A DNA stretch of 64,000 bases from CALDTK01 sp965215215 (lineage in GTDB: Bacteria; Bacteroidota; Bacteroidia; Chitinophagales; Saprospiraceae): positions 2,976,001 to 3,040,000 of the forward strand of contig OZ244043.1 in assembly GCA_965215215.1 (NCBI GenBank), given 5' to 3'. A model generated the notes under the pieces. It was not told the origin of the DNA and ran no database searches. It was given only the letters and a program-made list of their open reading frames with translations. The translations under genes and the position numbers were made by a program. Each line of letters opens with the position of its first letter. The stretch's first letter is position 1. This document shows, piece by piece, positions 17,844 through 26,672 of this stretch.

Positions 17844-18992
17844 TTAACTACCGGCGAAGAAATCCTGGATTACACTAATTACCTGATCCTGGTCGTCTGC
17901 CTCTAACTCGGGGTAGAGCGGCAGGGAAAGTGCTTCGTTCTGTATGCGCACGGCCTCCGGGAAATCGGCCGCCCGTAGACTTTGATCCGCGTACGCGGGC
18001 TGGAGCGGTAGCGCGGTGGGGTAGTGGACCGCGCTCGCGATTCCCGCTCCCGCTAAAACGGCCGCCAGCTCGTCGCGCTGCGGAGTTTTGATTACGTAGA
18101 GGTGGAAGGCGTGTCGGTCTTGTGCTGACGGGTGCACCGGTACGGTAAGGTGAGGTATCTCCTGGAAAGCCGCGGTGTATCGTTCCGCCACACGATTACG
18201 CGCGTCCACCCAGCCGTCGAGGTGGGGGAGTTTAAGCGACAGTACGCGGGCCTGAAGTGCATCGAGGCGGGAGTTGCGGCCGTGTACGGTATGTACGTGC
18301 CGGCTCTGCTGCCCGTGCCCGGCCATAACTCGCACGCGCTGTGCTAGCTCGGCGTCGGGTGTCGCTACGGCTCCGCCGTCGCCGAGGCAGCCCAGGTTTT
18401 TACTCGGAAAAAAGCTAAATGTGGCGGCGATCCCCCAGGTGCCGATGGGGCGGCCGCCGAGGCGCGCGCCGTGGGCCTGCGCGCAGTCCTCAATGAGGTG
18501 TAACTCGTTCGCGCTACACAGCGCCGAGATGCCCGGCAGATCGACCGGGTGACCGTACAGGTGAACGGCGATAACCGCGCGGGTGCGCGGGGTGATAGCT
18601 GACTCAACGCCGCTGGCGCTCAAGCCGTTGGTGGTTGCGTCCACGTCTGCAAATCGGGGAGTCGCACCACGGGTGGCCACCGCCTCGGCGGTCGAGATCC
18701 ACGTCATGGCCGGCACGATCACCTCGTCACCGGGTCCGATACCGAGTCCGTCGAGCACAAGTTCGATGGCGTCTGTGCCGTTGGCGCAGGCCACGACCTC
18801 ACCGAGTCCGAGCGCGTCGGCGAACTCTCGTTCGAAGCGCCCAATGTCACCTCCTCCGATGAAGCCGGAGTTGGCCAGCGTTTCGTGCCAGACCTCATTC
18901 AGAGCGGGTTGAAGTGATTCGTGCTGGGCGGCTAGATCGAGGAGAGGGATCTGTTTGAGGCGTGGCTGGAGTAAGACGGAGGGGGTTGGCAT
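17844..18992 (-). CDS. second DegT/DnrJ/EryC1/StrS aminotransferase
   Basis: A 382-residue PLP enzyme, clearly different from the one at 13560-14702. It opens with QIPLLDLAAQHESLQPALNE and has ANGTDAIELVLDGLGIGPGD, the EDCAQAHGA region, and the Schiff-base lysine in ATFSFFPSKNLGCLGDGGAV. The SFFPSKNLG form is typical of 3-keto-sugar aminotransferases such as the FdtB/QdtB and WlbE group, so a 3-amino sugar is likely; this is inferred. It is transcribed towards the 2OG-oxygenase-like gene and stands alone on the minus strand. Confidence 0.92.
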   Translation of the reverse strand: MPTPSVLLQPRLKQIPLLDLAAQHESLQPALNEVWHETLANSGFIGGGDIGRFEREFADALGLGEVVACANGTDAIELVLDGLGIGPGDEVIVPAMTWISTAEAVATRGATPRFADVDATTNGLSASGVESAITPRTRAVIAVHLYGHPVDLPGISALCSANELHLIEDCAQAHGARLGGRPIGTWGIAATFSFFPSKNLGCLGDGGAVATPDAELAQRVRVMAGHGQQSRHVHTVHGRNSRLDALQARVLSLKLPHLDGWVDARNRVAERYTAAFQEIPHLTVPVHPSAQDRHAFHLYVIKTPQRDELAAVLAGAGIASAVHYPTALPLQPAYADQSLRAADFPEAVRIQNEALSLPLYPELEADDQDQVISVIQDFFAGS

Positions 18993-19299
18993 AGGCGGCG
19001 CGGTAAGGGGGCTCAGTGGTTAGAAACGTCGAGTTCCAAACCGCTTGTGCGATACTTCTCTAGCAAAACTACCGCGAGCTTACGCTCTGCTCGCCGGCTA
19101 GGTCGAAGCTGTGAGCCTTTTCTGACGTGTCGCGACCAGGGTACCTCCGTGATTTAGTACGCTCGACGATTCACATGTCAGTAAACACATTATAAGGACA
19201 AATCGAATCGTAAGAGCACTGTTGCTACTAATACGAAACGATGTACTTATAGGCGTCGGCTGGGGGAGCAATGCCTTCCGGGTCACGGCTTCAACCTGG
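18993..19299. other. intergenic region without recognised gene
   Basis: 307 bases upstream of the second aminotransferase. No convincing coding potential was seen. The last bases before 19300 align with the 5' part of the GT2 gene at about 12440, so the duplicated block begins near here. Confidence 0.4.
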
Positions 19300-19581
19300 A
19301 AGAAGTGAGTACTGACGACACCTACCCCCAACTCCGCCACGTGCCAAACCCCCGCCCAGCCCCTGGTGAGTGTGTCACTGCTCGCGTTCCGGCACGAACG
19401 TTACGTCCGGGAGGCCATCCTACCGCTTCCGTCCTGGTTCGAAAATGCACTTGCCGCGGATTTCGCGCTCCAGTTGCTAGTCACGTATAGAGGGCGCGCG
19501 CATTACCTGCCCGCCGTGCTCGGGGCGTACCGCATACACCGGGGTAACGTTTCGAATAGCGCCGCGGTCGGCGAGGCTTAG
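19300..19581 (+). pseudogene. internally deleted GT2 glycosyltransferase remnant
   Basis: Degenerate duplicate of the GT2 gene at 12396-13559. The start region matches in sequence but is frameshifted. QPLVSVSLLAFRHERYVREA follows in frame and then jumps directly to ILPLPSWFENALAADFALQL and GAYRIHRGNVSNSAAVG, ending at a TAG. In the intact gene these two parts are separated by 495 bases (165 codons), which include the DGDDYW active-site region. The junction lies at VREA, which occurs at both ends of the deleted part in the intact copy (VREAIE and REAVLP), so deletion between short direct repeats is likely. It cannot be catalytically active. Confidence 0.88.
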
Positions 19582-19681
19582 CCTCCTTGCGTAAGCAACC
19601 AGCCGGTCTCGGGCTTGACGCCGTGGGGGATGTTCGTAGGGTAACGGAGATTCCCTTGGTTGCGCGCGGTCGGAACTACTG

Positions 19682-20836
19682 TCAGGTCCAAGTAGCCACT
19701 GAGCTAGTTAGTCGCTTATCGAGGTCTTCGGCAAAATCAAGGGCGATTTTGTTAAAGCTGAAATGCTCGTTCACAAACTCCCTTCCGGCCCGGGCGATGG
19801 CGGCGCGCTCGTCTGGGTGCTTGAGGTAATGATCGATCTTCTCTAAGCATTCTCCTTCCGAGGCGTAGGTCGCAAAAACTCCTCTTGGAAAATGATCGAC
19901 GAAATTGTGTGCCTCCCGGGTGAGCAGGAAGCCCTCGGAGCCGAGCACTTCGAAGATCCGCTGGTTGTAGCCCATGCCGTTGGCCGTGTCAACGTAATCG
20001 TTGAGGCTAATTTTACTATCACGAAAAAGCTGATACATCTCGAGTCCACTCGTCGGGCCTTCGAAGGCCTGGTTGAGTGCGGGAAAATCGTCGAGCGTAC
20101 GACCATCGCCTCCGTGTGCCCACCAGTAGCCCCACCATTCGAGGTCGATCTTGCCCGCAATGCTCTCGAACAGTGCAGTACGCTTGCTGAAGTTTTGTGT
20201 CCCGAGTCCACCGACGAAGCTCACGTCGACCCGACCTGATGCCGGAGTAAGTTCCTCACTTACCCGGTTGTCGAAGCCTTGCTTGTTGAGGATAGTTTCT
20301 ACGCCGTGGAGTTCGAAGAAGTGCTGGAAGTCGGGCTGGTCCGTATAGATCAAATCAAAATCCTCCGGATGCCATTTCCGCGGCATACGCGCCGAGAGAC
20401 GGGCTACCAGAAGCGTGTTTTTGCGAAAGCGATTCCACCAGGCGGAGGGAAATGGTTGGGAGCGAACGAAAATTACGTCCGGTTTGAAGCGGCGGATATA
20501 GGCATCCGCGACCATCATCTGGTAGCCGAGGGCAGTACGCCAGAGGTAGCGATAGGGGCTAACGCTGGCTTTTGCCCTGAGCCGTGCGACTGGTCCCATT
20601 ACCTCCTGGGCCACCTTATCGGCGAAAACGTCGTCCATGAGGTAGTACTCCTCGGCTTCCCACTCACCGGTTTGGTTAAGTGGATAGGTGTAGTAGTCGC
20701 TGTAGTTGCTGCGCAGCGCATTAAGACGCGCGCGGTACTCGGACAGACTGATTTGATCCAAGTCGATCCATTCGGCCTGCTTACGCTGCAGGTAGGCTGC
20801 TGGATGTACGACATCGAATTTGAGGAGGCGCTTCAT
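19682..20836 (-). CDS. CgeB-like glycosyltransferase, copy B
   Basis: Intact member (384 residues from MKRLLKFDVVHPAAYLQRKQ) of the family with three copies in this window. The N-terminal half has YSDYYTYPLNQTGEWEAEEY and DVIFVRSQPFPSAWW. The C-terminal Glyco_trans_1_2/CgeB domain has DVSFVGGLGTQNFSKR, SLNDYVDTANGMGYNQRIFE and VLGSEGFLLTREAHNF, as in GT4-like enzymes lacking obvious membrane helices. I chose the ATG at 20836 because the other copies start with the same peptide. It is divergent from a FemAB-like gene 95 bases away. By eye it is roughly 70% identical to copy C. Donor and acceptor are unknown. Confidence 0.88.
   Translation of the reverse strand: MKRLLKFDVVHPAAYLQRKQAEWIDLDQISLSEYRARLNALRSNYSDYYTYPLNQTGEWEAEEYYLMDDVFADKVAQEVMGPVARLRAKASVSPYRYLWRTALGYQMMVADAYIRRFKPDVIFVRSQPFPSAWWNRFRKNTLLVARLSARMPRKWHPEDFDLIYTDQPDFQHFFELHGVETILNKQGFDNRVSEELTPASGRVDVSFVGGLGTQNFSKRTALFESIAGKIDLEWWGYWWAHGGDGRTLDDFPALNQAFEGPTSGLEMYQLFRDSKISLNDYVDTANGMGYNQRIFEVLGSEGFLLTREAHNFVDHFPRGVFATYASEGECLEKIDHYLKHPDERAAIARAGREFVNEHFSFNKIALDFAEDLDKRLTSSVATWT
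20417..20430 (+). repeat. dispersed 14-mer, N=T, in CgeB copy B
   Basis: Exact copy, antisense to the gene (which reads RFRKN). The matching site in copy C (near 29828-29841) and copy A (near 11467-11483) is degenerate. Confidence 0.85.
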
Positions 20837-20931
20837 GTGGTAAGGGGCCAAGCTACTGGTCTTAGTATAAGCGCTTCAACAATATTCGCACGTGCTTAAA
20901 TAGCACGCTGGTAAAGCGCCATGTTTGCACG

Positions 20932-21972
20932 ATGCTCACTTCCGACAGTCAGATAAAGGCGGTGCCATTCGGACAGCTCGATCCGGTAGCGCACGATGCC
21001 GGTACGGGAGATTTGTTTCGCTCCTACGCCTGGCTGAGTGTACTCGCACGCACCTACGGTTATGAAGCCACTACTTTGGTGGATGAGCTCTCGGGGTGCA
21101 GATTGCCCATTGTTCCGGTGGGTGGCTTAAAGGGCAAGCGATATGTAGCGCTCCCGTTTTCAGACTACTGCGCCGCCGATCCGGACGATGTACCCGCGCT
21201 AATCCGAATTGGTGGATGTCTGCAGTCGGGCTCCGAGCAACTCACTACGACGGTCAAGCTTAACCTTCCGGCGAGTCCCGAGCTATGCGCCGCCTTCGGA
21301 CAGTCGACGCATAGCTCCTACCTACATCGTATCTACCTCGATAAGGCAGCGGGTGCGCTTACCCAATCGAGTCAGCACCGTCGGGCGGTGCGCAAGGCGC
21401 GGCGAGCCGGTTTGGTAGTGACCTTGGTCCGTGATCAGACTGCCGTTGAGCGCTTCTACGCCCTACACGTCGCCCTGCGGCGCGACAAATTTTCGAGTCT
21501 TCCTCAACCCCTCGAATTCTTTACGTGCATCCGCGAAGAGTTTATGGATAAACAGCGTGGATTCGTGCTCGAGGCAAAACTTGAGGGTGAGTCCATTGCA
21601 GCCCTGTTGGTACTGCGGGCGGGAGACACGCTTTACTACAAGTTTGGAGCTTCCCAGCCGAGTGCGCTGCCTTTGCGTCCCAATAATCTGTTGTTCGATC
21701 ATCTCATCGACTACGCTAGGGCCAATCATATCCATACGATTGACCTAGGCCTCTCCGGCAGCTCGGAGGCTTACGCCGGTCTAGTCTCGTTCAAGGAGGG
21801 GCTCGGCGGCGATCGCAGCTACATTACCGCCTTCTCCCGGAAGGGTGCGCATACCGACGCCCCCGTAGATGGAGAGTGGCTCGGCGCGCTCACGAAGGAG
21901 CTGCTGGACCAACCGCTTTCCACGGAGGCTGCCAGCCGTTTGGGCGGCTTGCTCTATCCACATTTCGCCTGA
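20932..21972 (+). CDS. FemAB/GNAT-like acyl- or aminoacyltransferase, copy 1
   Basis: A 346-residue protein of the GNAT_6/FemAB-related type. The N-terminal part has FRSYAWLSVLARTYGYEATT and YVALPFSDY. The second GNAT-like half has RRAVRKARRAGL, FYALHVALRRDKFSSLPQPL, YYKFGASQPSALPLRPNN and IDLGLSGSSEAYAGL. Enzymes of this superfamily move amino acids or acyl groups onto peptidoglycan or sugars. It is divergently paired with CgeB copy B, which suggests a shared product. It is more distant from copies 2 and 3 than they are from each other. Confidence 0.8.
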   Translation: MLTSDSQIKAVPFGQLDPVAHDAGTGDLFRSYAWLSVLARTYGYEATTLVDELSGCRLPIVPVGGLKGKRYVALPFSDYCAADPDDVPALIRIGGCLQSGSEQLTTTVKLNLPASPELCAAFGQSTHSSYLHRIYLDKAAGALTQSSQHRRAVRKARRAGLVVTLVRDQTAVERFYALHVALRRDKFSSLPQPLEFFTCIREEFMDKQRGFVLEAKLEGESIAALLVLRAGDTLYYKFGASQPSALPLRPNNLLFDHLIDYARANHIHTIDLGLSGSSEAYAGLVSFKEGLGGDRSYITAFSRKGAHTDAPVDGEWLGALTKELLDQPLSTEAASRLGGLLYPHFA

Positions 21973-22010
21973 GCCAAGCAAATTTTGTACGCTAGCTAAA
22001 GATAGTGATT

Positions 22011-23702
22011 TCAGCGCTTTACGAATTTTTTTCTGATTTGCCCAACTACTAACGTATAGATGCCGGGAGGGAGATTCTCTACGTAAATTTCCTGGCCGGA
22101 TCTAGGTGCGGAAGCCCGGTAGACCGTTCTTCCCCTCGTGTCTACGATGTAGAGCACACCCGCCTCGACTCCGCTCAAGCGAAGCGTAATGTTCTCGGTT
22201 GCCGGGTTGGGATAAAACCACACCTGCCCGTTTGGAGGAGAAGAAATGCTGGATATAATTGGTTCGTTGGAGCAGATAGCCGTATCGAGAAACGCAACCC
22301 GTTGGGTGATCCAGTCGAGCGTATAGTTTAACTCTCCCTCGTCCGCACGGACGGTCTCTACCCACACCAACGCCTCGCGCTCGTAAAGGCGTTCGGTTTT
22401 GAGCTCCTCGTACGCCGTGCGGATTCGAGTGTGAAGGGAGTCTACCGCAAAAGGTCCTGTCGTTCGCAGGGCTGAGTAACGAGCACACCGCTCGCGTTTG
22501 AATTCGTCCGTATCGTCGAAGCGATCGTGAAAAAGCGGGGTATAAAGCGTGTCATAATCCGGTAGGGGACTACCGTCCCAATTGTTACCAAACGTCGCGT
22601 CCAGATCCCAGGGAATGAAGAGGTACGGACTCGTCTTGTCGCGTCTGGCGAGGTAGATGTTTTTCGTCGTATTGTCCACTCCACCGGTGAGGTTAACGAA
22701 CAGGTTGTAATCGATTGCATTCGAGCGATCGAGGTGGCGTCCGGCATCGAGGCGTATCTCCCCGTCTGTAGCTAGGGCAAAGAAATCGTGCAGTTCCACG
22801 ACCGGCTGCCAGTCGAGCGTATCCTTCGGTTTTGGATACTTAAGCTCGTAGCCATTCCAAATATCGGATCGCGGTGCTGGAGGACCGAAGTCTTTGCTGG
22901 CGTTCTGCTGAGGGATCGCCCAAATCTTGGTCAAGTGGCCGCGGGTAGCGTCGGGGTCCGTCTTTTTGAGCCGCAAAAGCTTACGATCGACCTGCTCGCC
23001 GAGGTGGTACACGCCGCGGTAAGCGCCGTTGACGAAGACTTCGACTACGGCCACACCGGCTCCCGGCCGTCCACGTGGTTCTTCGGTGTCGTATGGAAGT
23101 CGGTAGACGTCGTTCCAGAGCCGTTGAGCGACGTACGCATTGATGCGCAGCGGCTCGTTGTAGAGTCCGTCGAGCACCCAATCGTCGTCGGAGCGCATAC
23201 CGGCCAGCGACACATCGTCAACTCCGCCGTCGACCGACCCGCGAAACTCGATATCGTAAGATTTTTTTGGATAGCAGAGCGCCGTTGCCCCACGTAGCTC
23301 CACCCCGGCAGTGGCGGTAAAATGACGGTTACCCTCGATATAGGTTATCTCGGTGGTGACCTTGGGTTCGTTCTGGATCGCTTCTTCGGAAGCGGGACTA
23401 AGGACTGGATTGTTCGTAAAGTATACCCGATAGTCACGTCCCCGCCGTGCAGCTGAATAGGACAGATTAAGTTCTATTCTGTCGACGGGCGTTGAAAATA
23501 ATAGAGTATCTGAACCGCTAATTCCTATCTTCTTAATCGTTGATCCCTGTACCGTCGTGGTAAGAGCGCATAGCACGATATTTAAACTGTCATCTCTTAC
23601 GCAAAAATCGCCAGCTACGTACTGCCCGTTCTGGGCTGATGCTGTGAGTGAAGAAAAGATCAATAGATAGCACGCCAAAGGACGCTTCAAATAATCTAAC
23701 AT
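22011..23702 (-). CDS. CotH kinase family protein with T9SS sorting tail
   Basis: Secreted 563-residue protein. A signal peptide (YLLIFSSLTASAQ) precedes a CotH domain with GATALCYPKKSYDIEFRG, DDDWVLDGLYNEPLRINAYV, YRGVYHLGEQVDRKLL, NTTKNIYLARRD and FIPWDLDATFGNNWDG; the last two hold the metal and catalytic residues of CotH-type protein kinases. The C-terminal 75 residues (VWFYPNPATENITLRL ... GIYTLVVGQIRKKFVKR) are a type A T9SS sorting domain. It is therefore probably exported to the cell surface or outside. It sits among polysaccharide genes, divergent from FemAB copy 2, but a functional link is only inferred. Confidence 0.9.
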   Translation of the reverse strand: MLDYLKRPLACYLLIFSSLTASAQNGQYVAGDFCVRDDSLNIVLCALTTTVQGSTIKKIGISGSDTLLFSTPVDRIELNLSYSAARRGRDYRVYFTNNPVLSPASEEAIQNEPKVTTEITYIEGNRHFTATAGVELRGATALCYPKKSYDIEFRGSVDGGVDDVSLAGMRSDDDWVLDGLYNEPLRINAYVAQRLWNDVYRLPYDTEEPRGRPGAGVAVVEVFVNGAYRGVYHLGEQVDRKLLRLKKTDPDATRGHLTKIWAIPQQNASKDFGPPAPRSDIWNGYELKYPKPKDTLDWQPVVELHDFFALATDGEIRLDAGRHLDRSNAIDYNLFVNLTGGVDNTTKNIYLARRDKTSPYLFIPWDLDATFGNNWDGSPLPDYDTLYTPLFHDRFDDTDEFKRERCARYSALRTTGPFAVDSLHTRIRTAYEELKTERLYEREALVWVETVRADEGELNYTLDWITQRVAFLDTAICSNEPIISSISSPPNGQVWFYPNPATENITLRLSGVEAGVLYIVDTRGRTVYRASAPRSGQEIYVENLPPGIYTLVVGQIRKKFVKR

Positions 23703-23802
23703 ACAGGAATAATTCGTTCTATTTAAATCAAGTTAAAGCAACTCACAAGTAACTTGCTATGTTCGTACTGCCGTGTTATCGTCTTGTCGTATCCTGCGCA
23801 AT

Positions 23803-24768
23803 ATGGTTTACCCGATCTCGACTCTTCAAGACTCACTTTTCACGAGTGAGCAGTGGACTGGTATCTTTGAAAGCGCCTACGGGTTCAAGGTTCGCCGAAG
23901 CGCGAGCGGCGTTCCCTACGTAATAGCCGATAGTCCTGGCGGCCCACGTGTCGTGGCGCTTCCATTTAGCGATTATTTGCCACTCAGTGACGTATCAGAG
24001 TGCGCAACGCTCCTGGCGGAGCTACGAGCGCAGTTTCCGGCGTACGAGATTTTACTGAAGACCACTTTACCGAAAGCTATCGCACGGGAGCTACCGGACG
24101 TAGAGGTCGTACGCGAAGCCGTTCTCTACGTCATGTACTCCGACGCGAAGCCCAATGCGAAGTTTCGTTCTAATATGCGGCGAGCGGAGCGCGACGGTGT
24201 AGAGGTGCGGGAGGTGCGGGATACGGGCGGACTCGATCGCTTCTACGATCTATTCGCCCGACTACGGGCCTCAAAATTTAATAGCATTCCTCAACCAAAA
24301 GAATTTTTTGAAGCGGTGCACGAGGTATTTATAGAGAATGATAGGGGATACTACCTGGAAGCAACTTATCAAAATTCAGTAATCGGAAGTTTCGTAGTCC
24401 TCGAGGCCGGTAAAACAGCGTATCATAAATTTGGGGCCTCGAGTCTTGAAAAACTAACGGTTCGTCCGAACAACGCCCTCTTCGGCCACCTGTACGCCCG
24501 CCTCGAGAGGGGCGATTACGAGGCTGTTGATCTCGGACTGACTGGTGTCAGTGAGGCGTACGAAGGGCTACGTTACTTTAAGTCGACAACCGGCGCGAGG
24601 GAAAGCGCCATCACTTATGTCCGAAGTGTTCCTGCCGGCTATAACAGCTCAGCGAGGGATGCATTTATGGACGCAATTAGGGGGATCACGCAGAAGATGC
24701 TACAATCCGATTTAAGTGTCGACCAACTCAGCAAAATGAGTGAGGGCATATACCCTCATTTTGCTTGA
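23803..24768 (+). CDS. FemAB/GNAT-like transferase, copy 2
   Basis: About 321 residues from MVYPISTLQDSLFTSEQW, matching the start of copy 3 (a GTG at 23773 would add ten residues). Shared family segments are VVALPFSDYLPL, MRRAERDGVEVREVRD, RFYDLFARLRASKFNSIPQP, YHKFGASSLEKLTVRPNNAL and VDLGLTGVSEAYEGLRYFKS, and the C-terminus is SEGIYPHFA. By eye it is about 60-65% identical to copy 3 and clearly less to copy 1. It is divergent from the CotH gene, whose start is 100 bases away. Confidence 0.82.
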   Translation: MVYPISTLQDSLFTSEQWTGIFESAYGFKVRRSASGVPYVIADSPGGPRVVALPFSDYLPLSDVSECATLLAELRAQFPAYEILLKTTLPKAIARELPDVEVVREAVLYVMYSDAKPNAKFRSNMRRAERDGVEVREVRDTGGLDRFYDLFARLRASKFNSIPQPKEFFEAVHEVFIENDRGYYLEATYQNSVIGSFVVLEAGKTAYHKFGASSLEKLTVRPNNALFGHLYARLERGDYEAVDLGLTGVSEAYEGLRYFKSTTGARESAITYVRSVPAGYNSSARDAFMDAIRGITQKMLQSDLSVDQLSKMSEGIYPHFA

Positions 24769-24789
24769 TCTTCGATCGGGGGGACTTAC

Positions 24790-25629
24790 TCAGTCCGATA
24801 ACTGGGACAACTCAATGACTGCCCCCCCCGAAGTTTCTACAATCACTCGATCCGTACCTACACGGGAGATGACGGGTTGATCATTTGTTCCCGACGGTTT
24901 TACGGTCGTCCGGAGTTGCGCGAAACGAGTTACAAGCTTCTCTTTTCCTACCCACAGGAAAGCGGGGTTAGACTCTGAGCGTAAAGCCATTACTTTTCTT
25001 ACGATCAATGCTGGATCTTTCCATTCAGTTAATTCTGAATCGGTAGGCGTACGCCGCGGTACGTAATCTCCCTCATTCAACTCGTTATCCACCGGCGTGC
25101 CCCCTGTTTTGGCGAAAGCCGCCCAGAACGTACCGAACTGTTCGTCGACGGCGCGCATAAGCTGCTCGCGGAGTTGGGCCACCGAGCTCAGTGGGGCGAC
25201 CTCTACGAGCGCCTGCCAGAGAATGGCGCCGTCATCCCAGTTTTCGTTCATCTCGTGGCAGGTAACGCCGTAGGTTTTCTCGCCCTTGATAAGGGCCCAG
25301 GGCAGGGGATGACGGCCGCGGTACCGGGGGAGGGGAGCGAGGTGTACGTTGAGGCACGGTGCCACGTCGAGCAGCTCGCGAAAGCGGTAGTTCGCAAATA
25401 CGTTAAGAACGTGCGTAGGCTCGAGTTGCTCGCAGATCCGCAGGGTGGCGGCTTCTTTGGGGGCGTATAATACCCTGGGTAGGTAAGCTTCGTCGGCGTA
25501 GGCTTTCGCCAAAACCGGGGGCACTTCCTTCTGGAGGGCCACCCCGAGGGGAACGTCGACGCCGGCCCGCCGCAGGGAAGCCGCGGCGCGGAGCGGTCCG
25601 TCGTTGTTGCCCGTGATGAGCAGCCTCAC
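24790..25629 (-). CDS. formyltransferase (N10-formyltetrahydrofolate dependent), sugar type
   Basis: A 279-residue formyltransferase-fold protein. The catalytic triad is visible: Asn in NVHLAPLPRYRGRHPLPW, His in YGVTCHEMNENWDD and Asp in the following WDDGAIL. It lacks the usual C-terminal anticodon-binding domain size of Fmt and sits in an exporter operon. It is therefore more likely to formylate an amino sugar than initiator tRNA; this is inferred from context. Its start overlaps the oxidoreductase stop by four bases, indicating coupling. Two 14-mer repeats lie in the gene. Confidence 0.87.
   Translation of the reverse strand: MRLLITGNNDGPLRAAASLRRAGVDVPLGVALQKEVPPVLAKAYADEAYLPRVLYAPKEAATLRICEQLEPTHVLNVFANYRFRELLDVAPCLNVHLAPLPRYRGRHPLPWALIKGEKTYGVTCHEMNENWDDGAILWQALVEVAPLSSVAQLREQLMRAVDEQFGTFWAAFAKTGGTPVDNELNEGDYVPRRTPTDSELTEWKDPALIVRKVMALRSESNPAFLWVGKEKLVTRFAQLRTTVKPSGTNDQPVISRVGTDRVIVETSGGAVIELSQLSD
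25106..25119 (+). repeat. dispersed 14-mer, N=G
   Basis: Exact copy in the formyltransferase gene, antisense; the gene reads AFAKT. Confidence 0.85.
25502..25515 (-). repeat. dispersed 14-mer, N=G
   Basis: Exact copy in the same gene in the opposite orientation, sense strand, read as VLAKA. Confidence 0.85.
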
Positions 25630-26660
25630 AACTTGTCCTGATCTACCCCGGCGTAAATGCGGTCGATGGCGTCGATGGTGCGCATGCCCTCGGCGCCCTC
25701 GACGAGTCCCGCCCGTCGCTCGAGCAGGTTACCCACGAGCTCCTCCATCATCTTGTCGTGGTTGTTGGAGGAGCCCTGGTAGGTGCCGTACTCGTTGGGC
25801 ATGTCTTCGAACTTCTCGTCCTCAGGCATGGGGTAGCTTTGTACGTCCCAGTGCTCGATGCGGTTGAGGTACTTGCCGCCGATTTTGATGTTGCCGCGTT
25901 CGGCGAGTAGGGTGATGGAACCCTCTAGGTTGGCGTTGTAGGCGAGGGTGGTCCAGGTGAGCGAGCCGACGGTACCGGAGTCGAACTTGAGTCCGGCCAC
26001 GCCAACATCCTCGAATTCGATGTCGTGCGCGAGTCGGTCGCAAATACCTTTGGCGTCGACGACATCGCCGAACCACCAGATTAGTAGGTCGAGGAAGTGA
26101 CTTACCTGGGTGTGGAGTACCCCCCCTTCCAACTGGCGGTCGCCCCGCCACTCGGACTGCGCGTAGTACTCCTGGTGCCGGTTCCAGAGCACGTTGCACT
26201 GGGCGAGGTAGACTTTGCCGAGCTTACCGAGCTCGAGGGCCTGTTTCACGAGGCGCACCGGGGCGTTAAAACGGTTTTGCTTCACCACGAACATGCGCAC
26301 GCAGTTGACGCGCGCGGCGGTGATCATGCGCTCCGCGTCGGCGTGGTTGAGCGACATAGGTTTTTCCACGAGTACGTGCTTGCCAGCCTCCGCGGCGGCA
26401 ACCGAGAACTCGGCGTGGAGGCCGTGAGGAGTGCAAATAGATACGACGTCCACGTTCGGATCAGCGAGCAACTCGGCGAAACTGCCGTAGGCGTGGGCCT
26501 CGGGTACAATCTCGCGCGCGCGCTCGCAGGCGGCGGTGGCCGTGTCGTAGTAACCGACTACCGTGGAGCGTGGCTCGGCGGTAATCACGTGTAGGTGGCG
26601 TGTGCCGATGTGGCCGCAGCCTACCACGGCGATGCGAACCTGGTTGTTTGGGTAAATCAC
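25626..26660 (-). CDS. Gfo/Idh/MocA family oxidoreductase
   Basis: NAD(P)-dependent sugar oxidoreductase of 344 residues. The Rossmann start is VRIAVVGCGHIGTRHLHVI, the family motif is VLVEKPMSLNHADAERMI (EKP), and the C-terminal substrate domain includes GGVLHTQVSHFLDLLIWWFG. In polysaccharide clusters these enzymes oxidise or isomerise nucleotide sugars. It is the third gene of the minus-strand exporter operon, 12 bases after the ATPase gene. Confidence 0.92.
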   Translation of the reverse strand: MIYPNNQVRIAVVGCGHIGTRHLHVITAEPRSTVVGYYDTATAACERAREIVPEAHAYGSFAELLADPNVDVVSICTPHGLHAEFSVAAAEAGKHVLVEKPMSLNHADAERMITAARVNCVRMFVVKQNRFNAPVRLVKQALELGKLGKVYLAQCNVLWNRHQEYYAQSEWRGDRQLEGGVLHTQVSHFLDLLIWWFGDVVDAKGICDRLAHDIEFEDVGVAGLKFDSGTVGSLTWTTLAYNANLEGSITLLAERGNIKIGGKYLNRIEHWDVQSYPMPEDEKFEDMPNEYGTYQGSSNNHDKMMEELVGNLLERRAGLVEGAEGMRTIDAIDRIYAGVDQDKL

Positions 26661-26672
26661 TTGATTGGGGGG

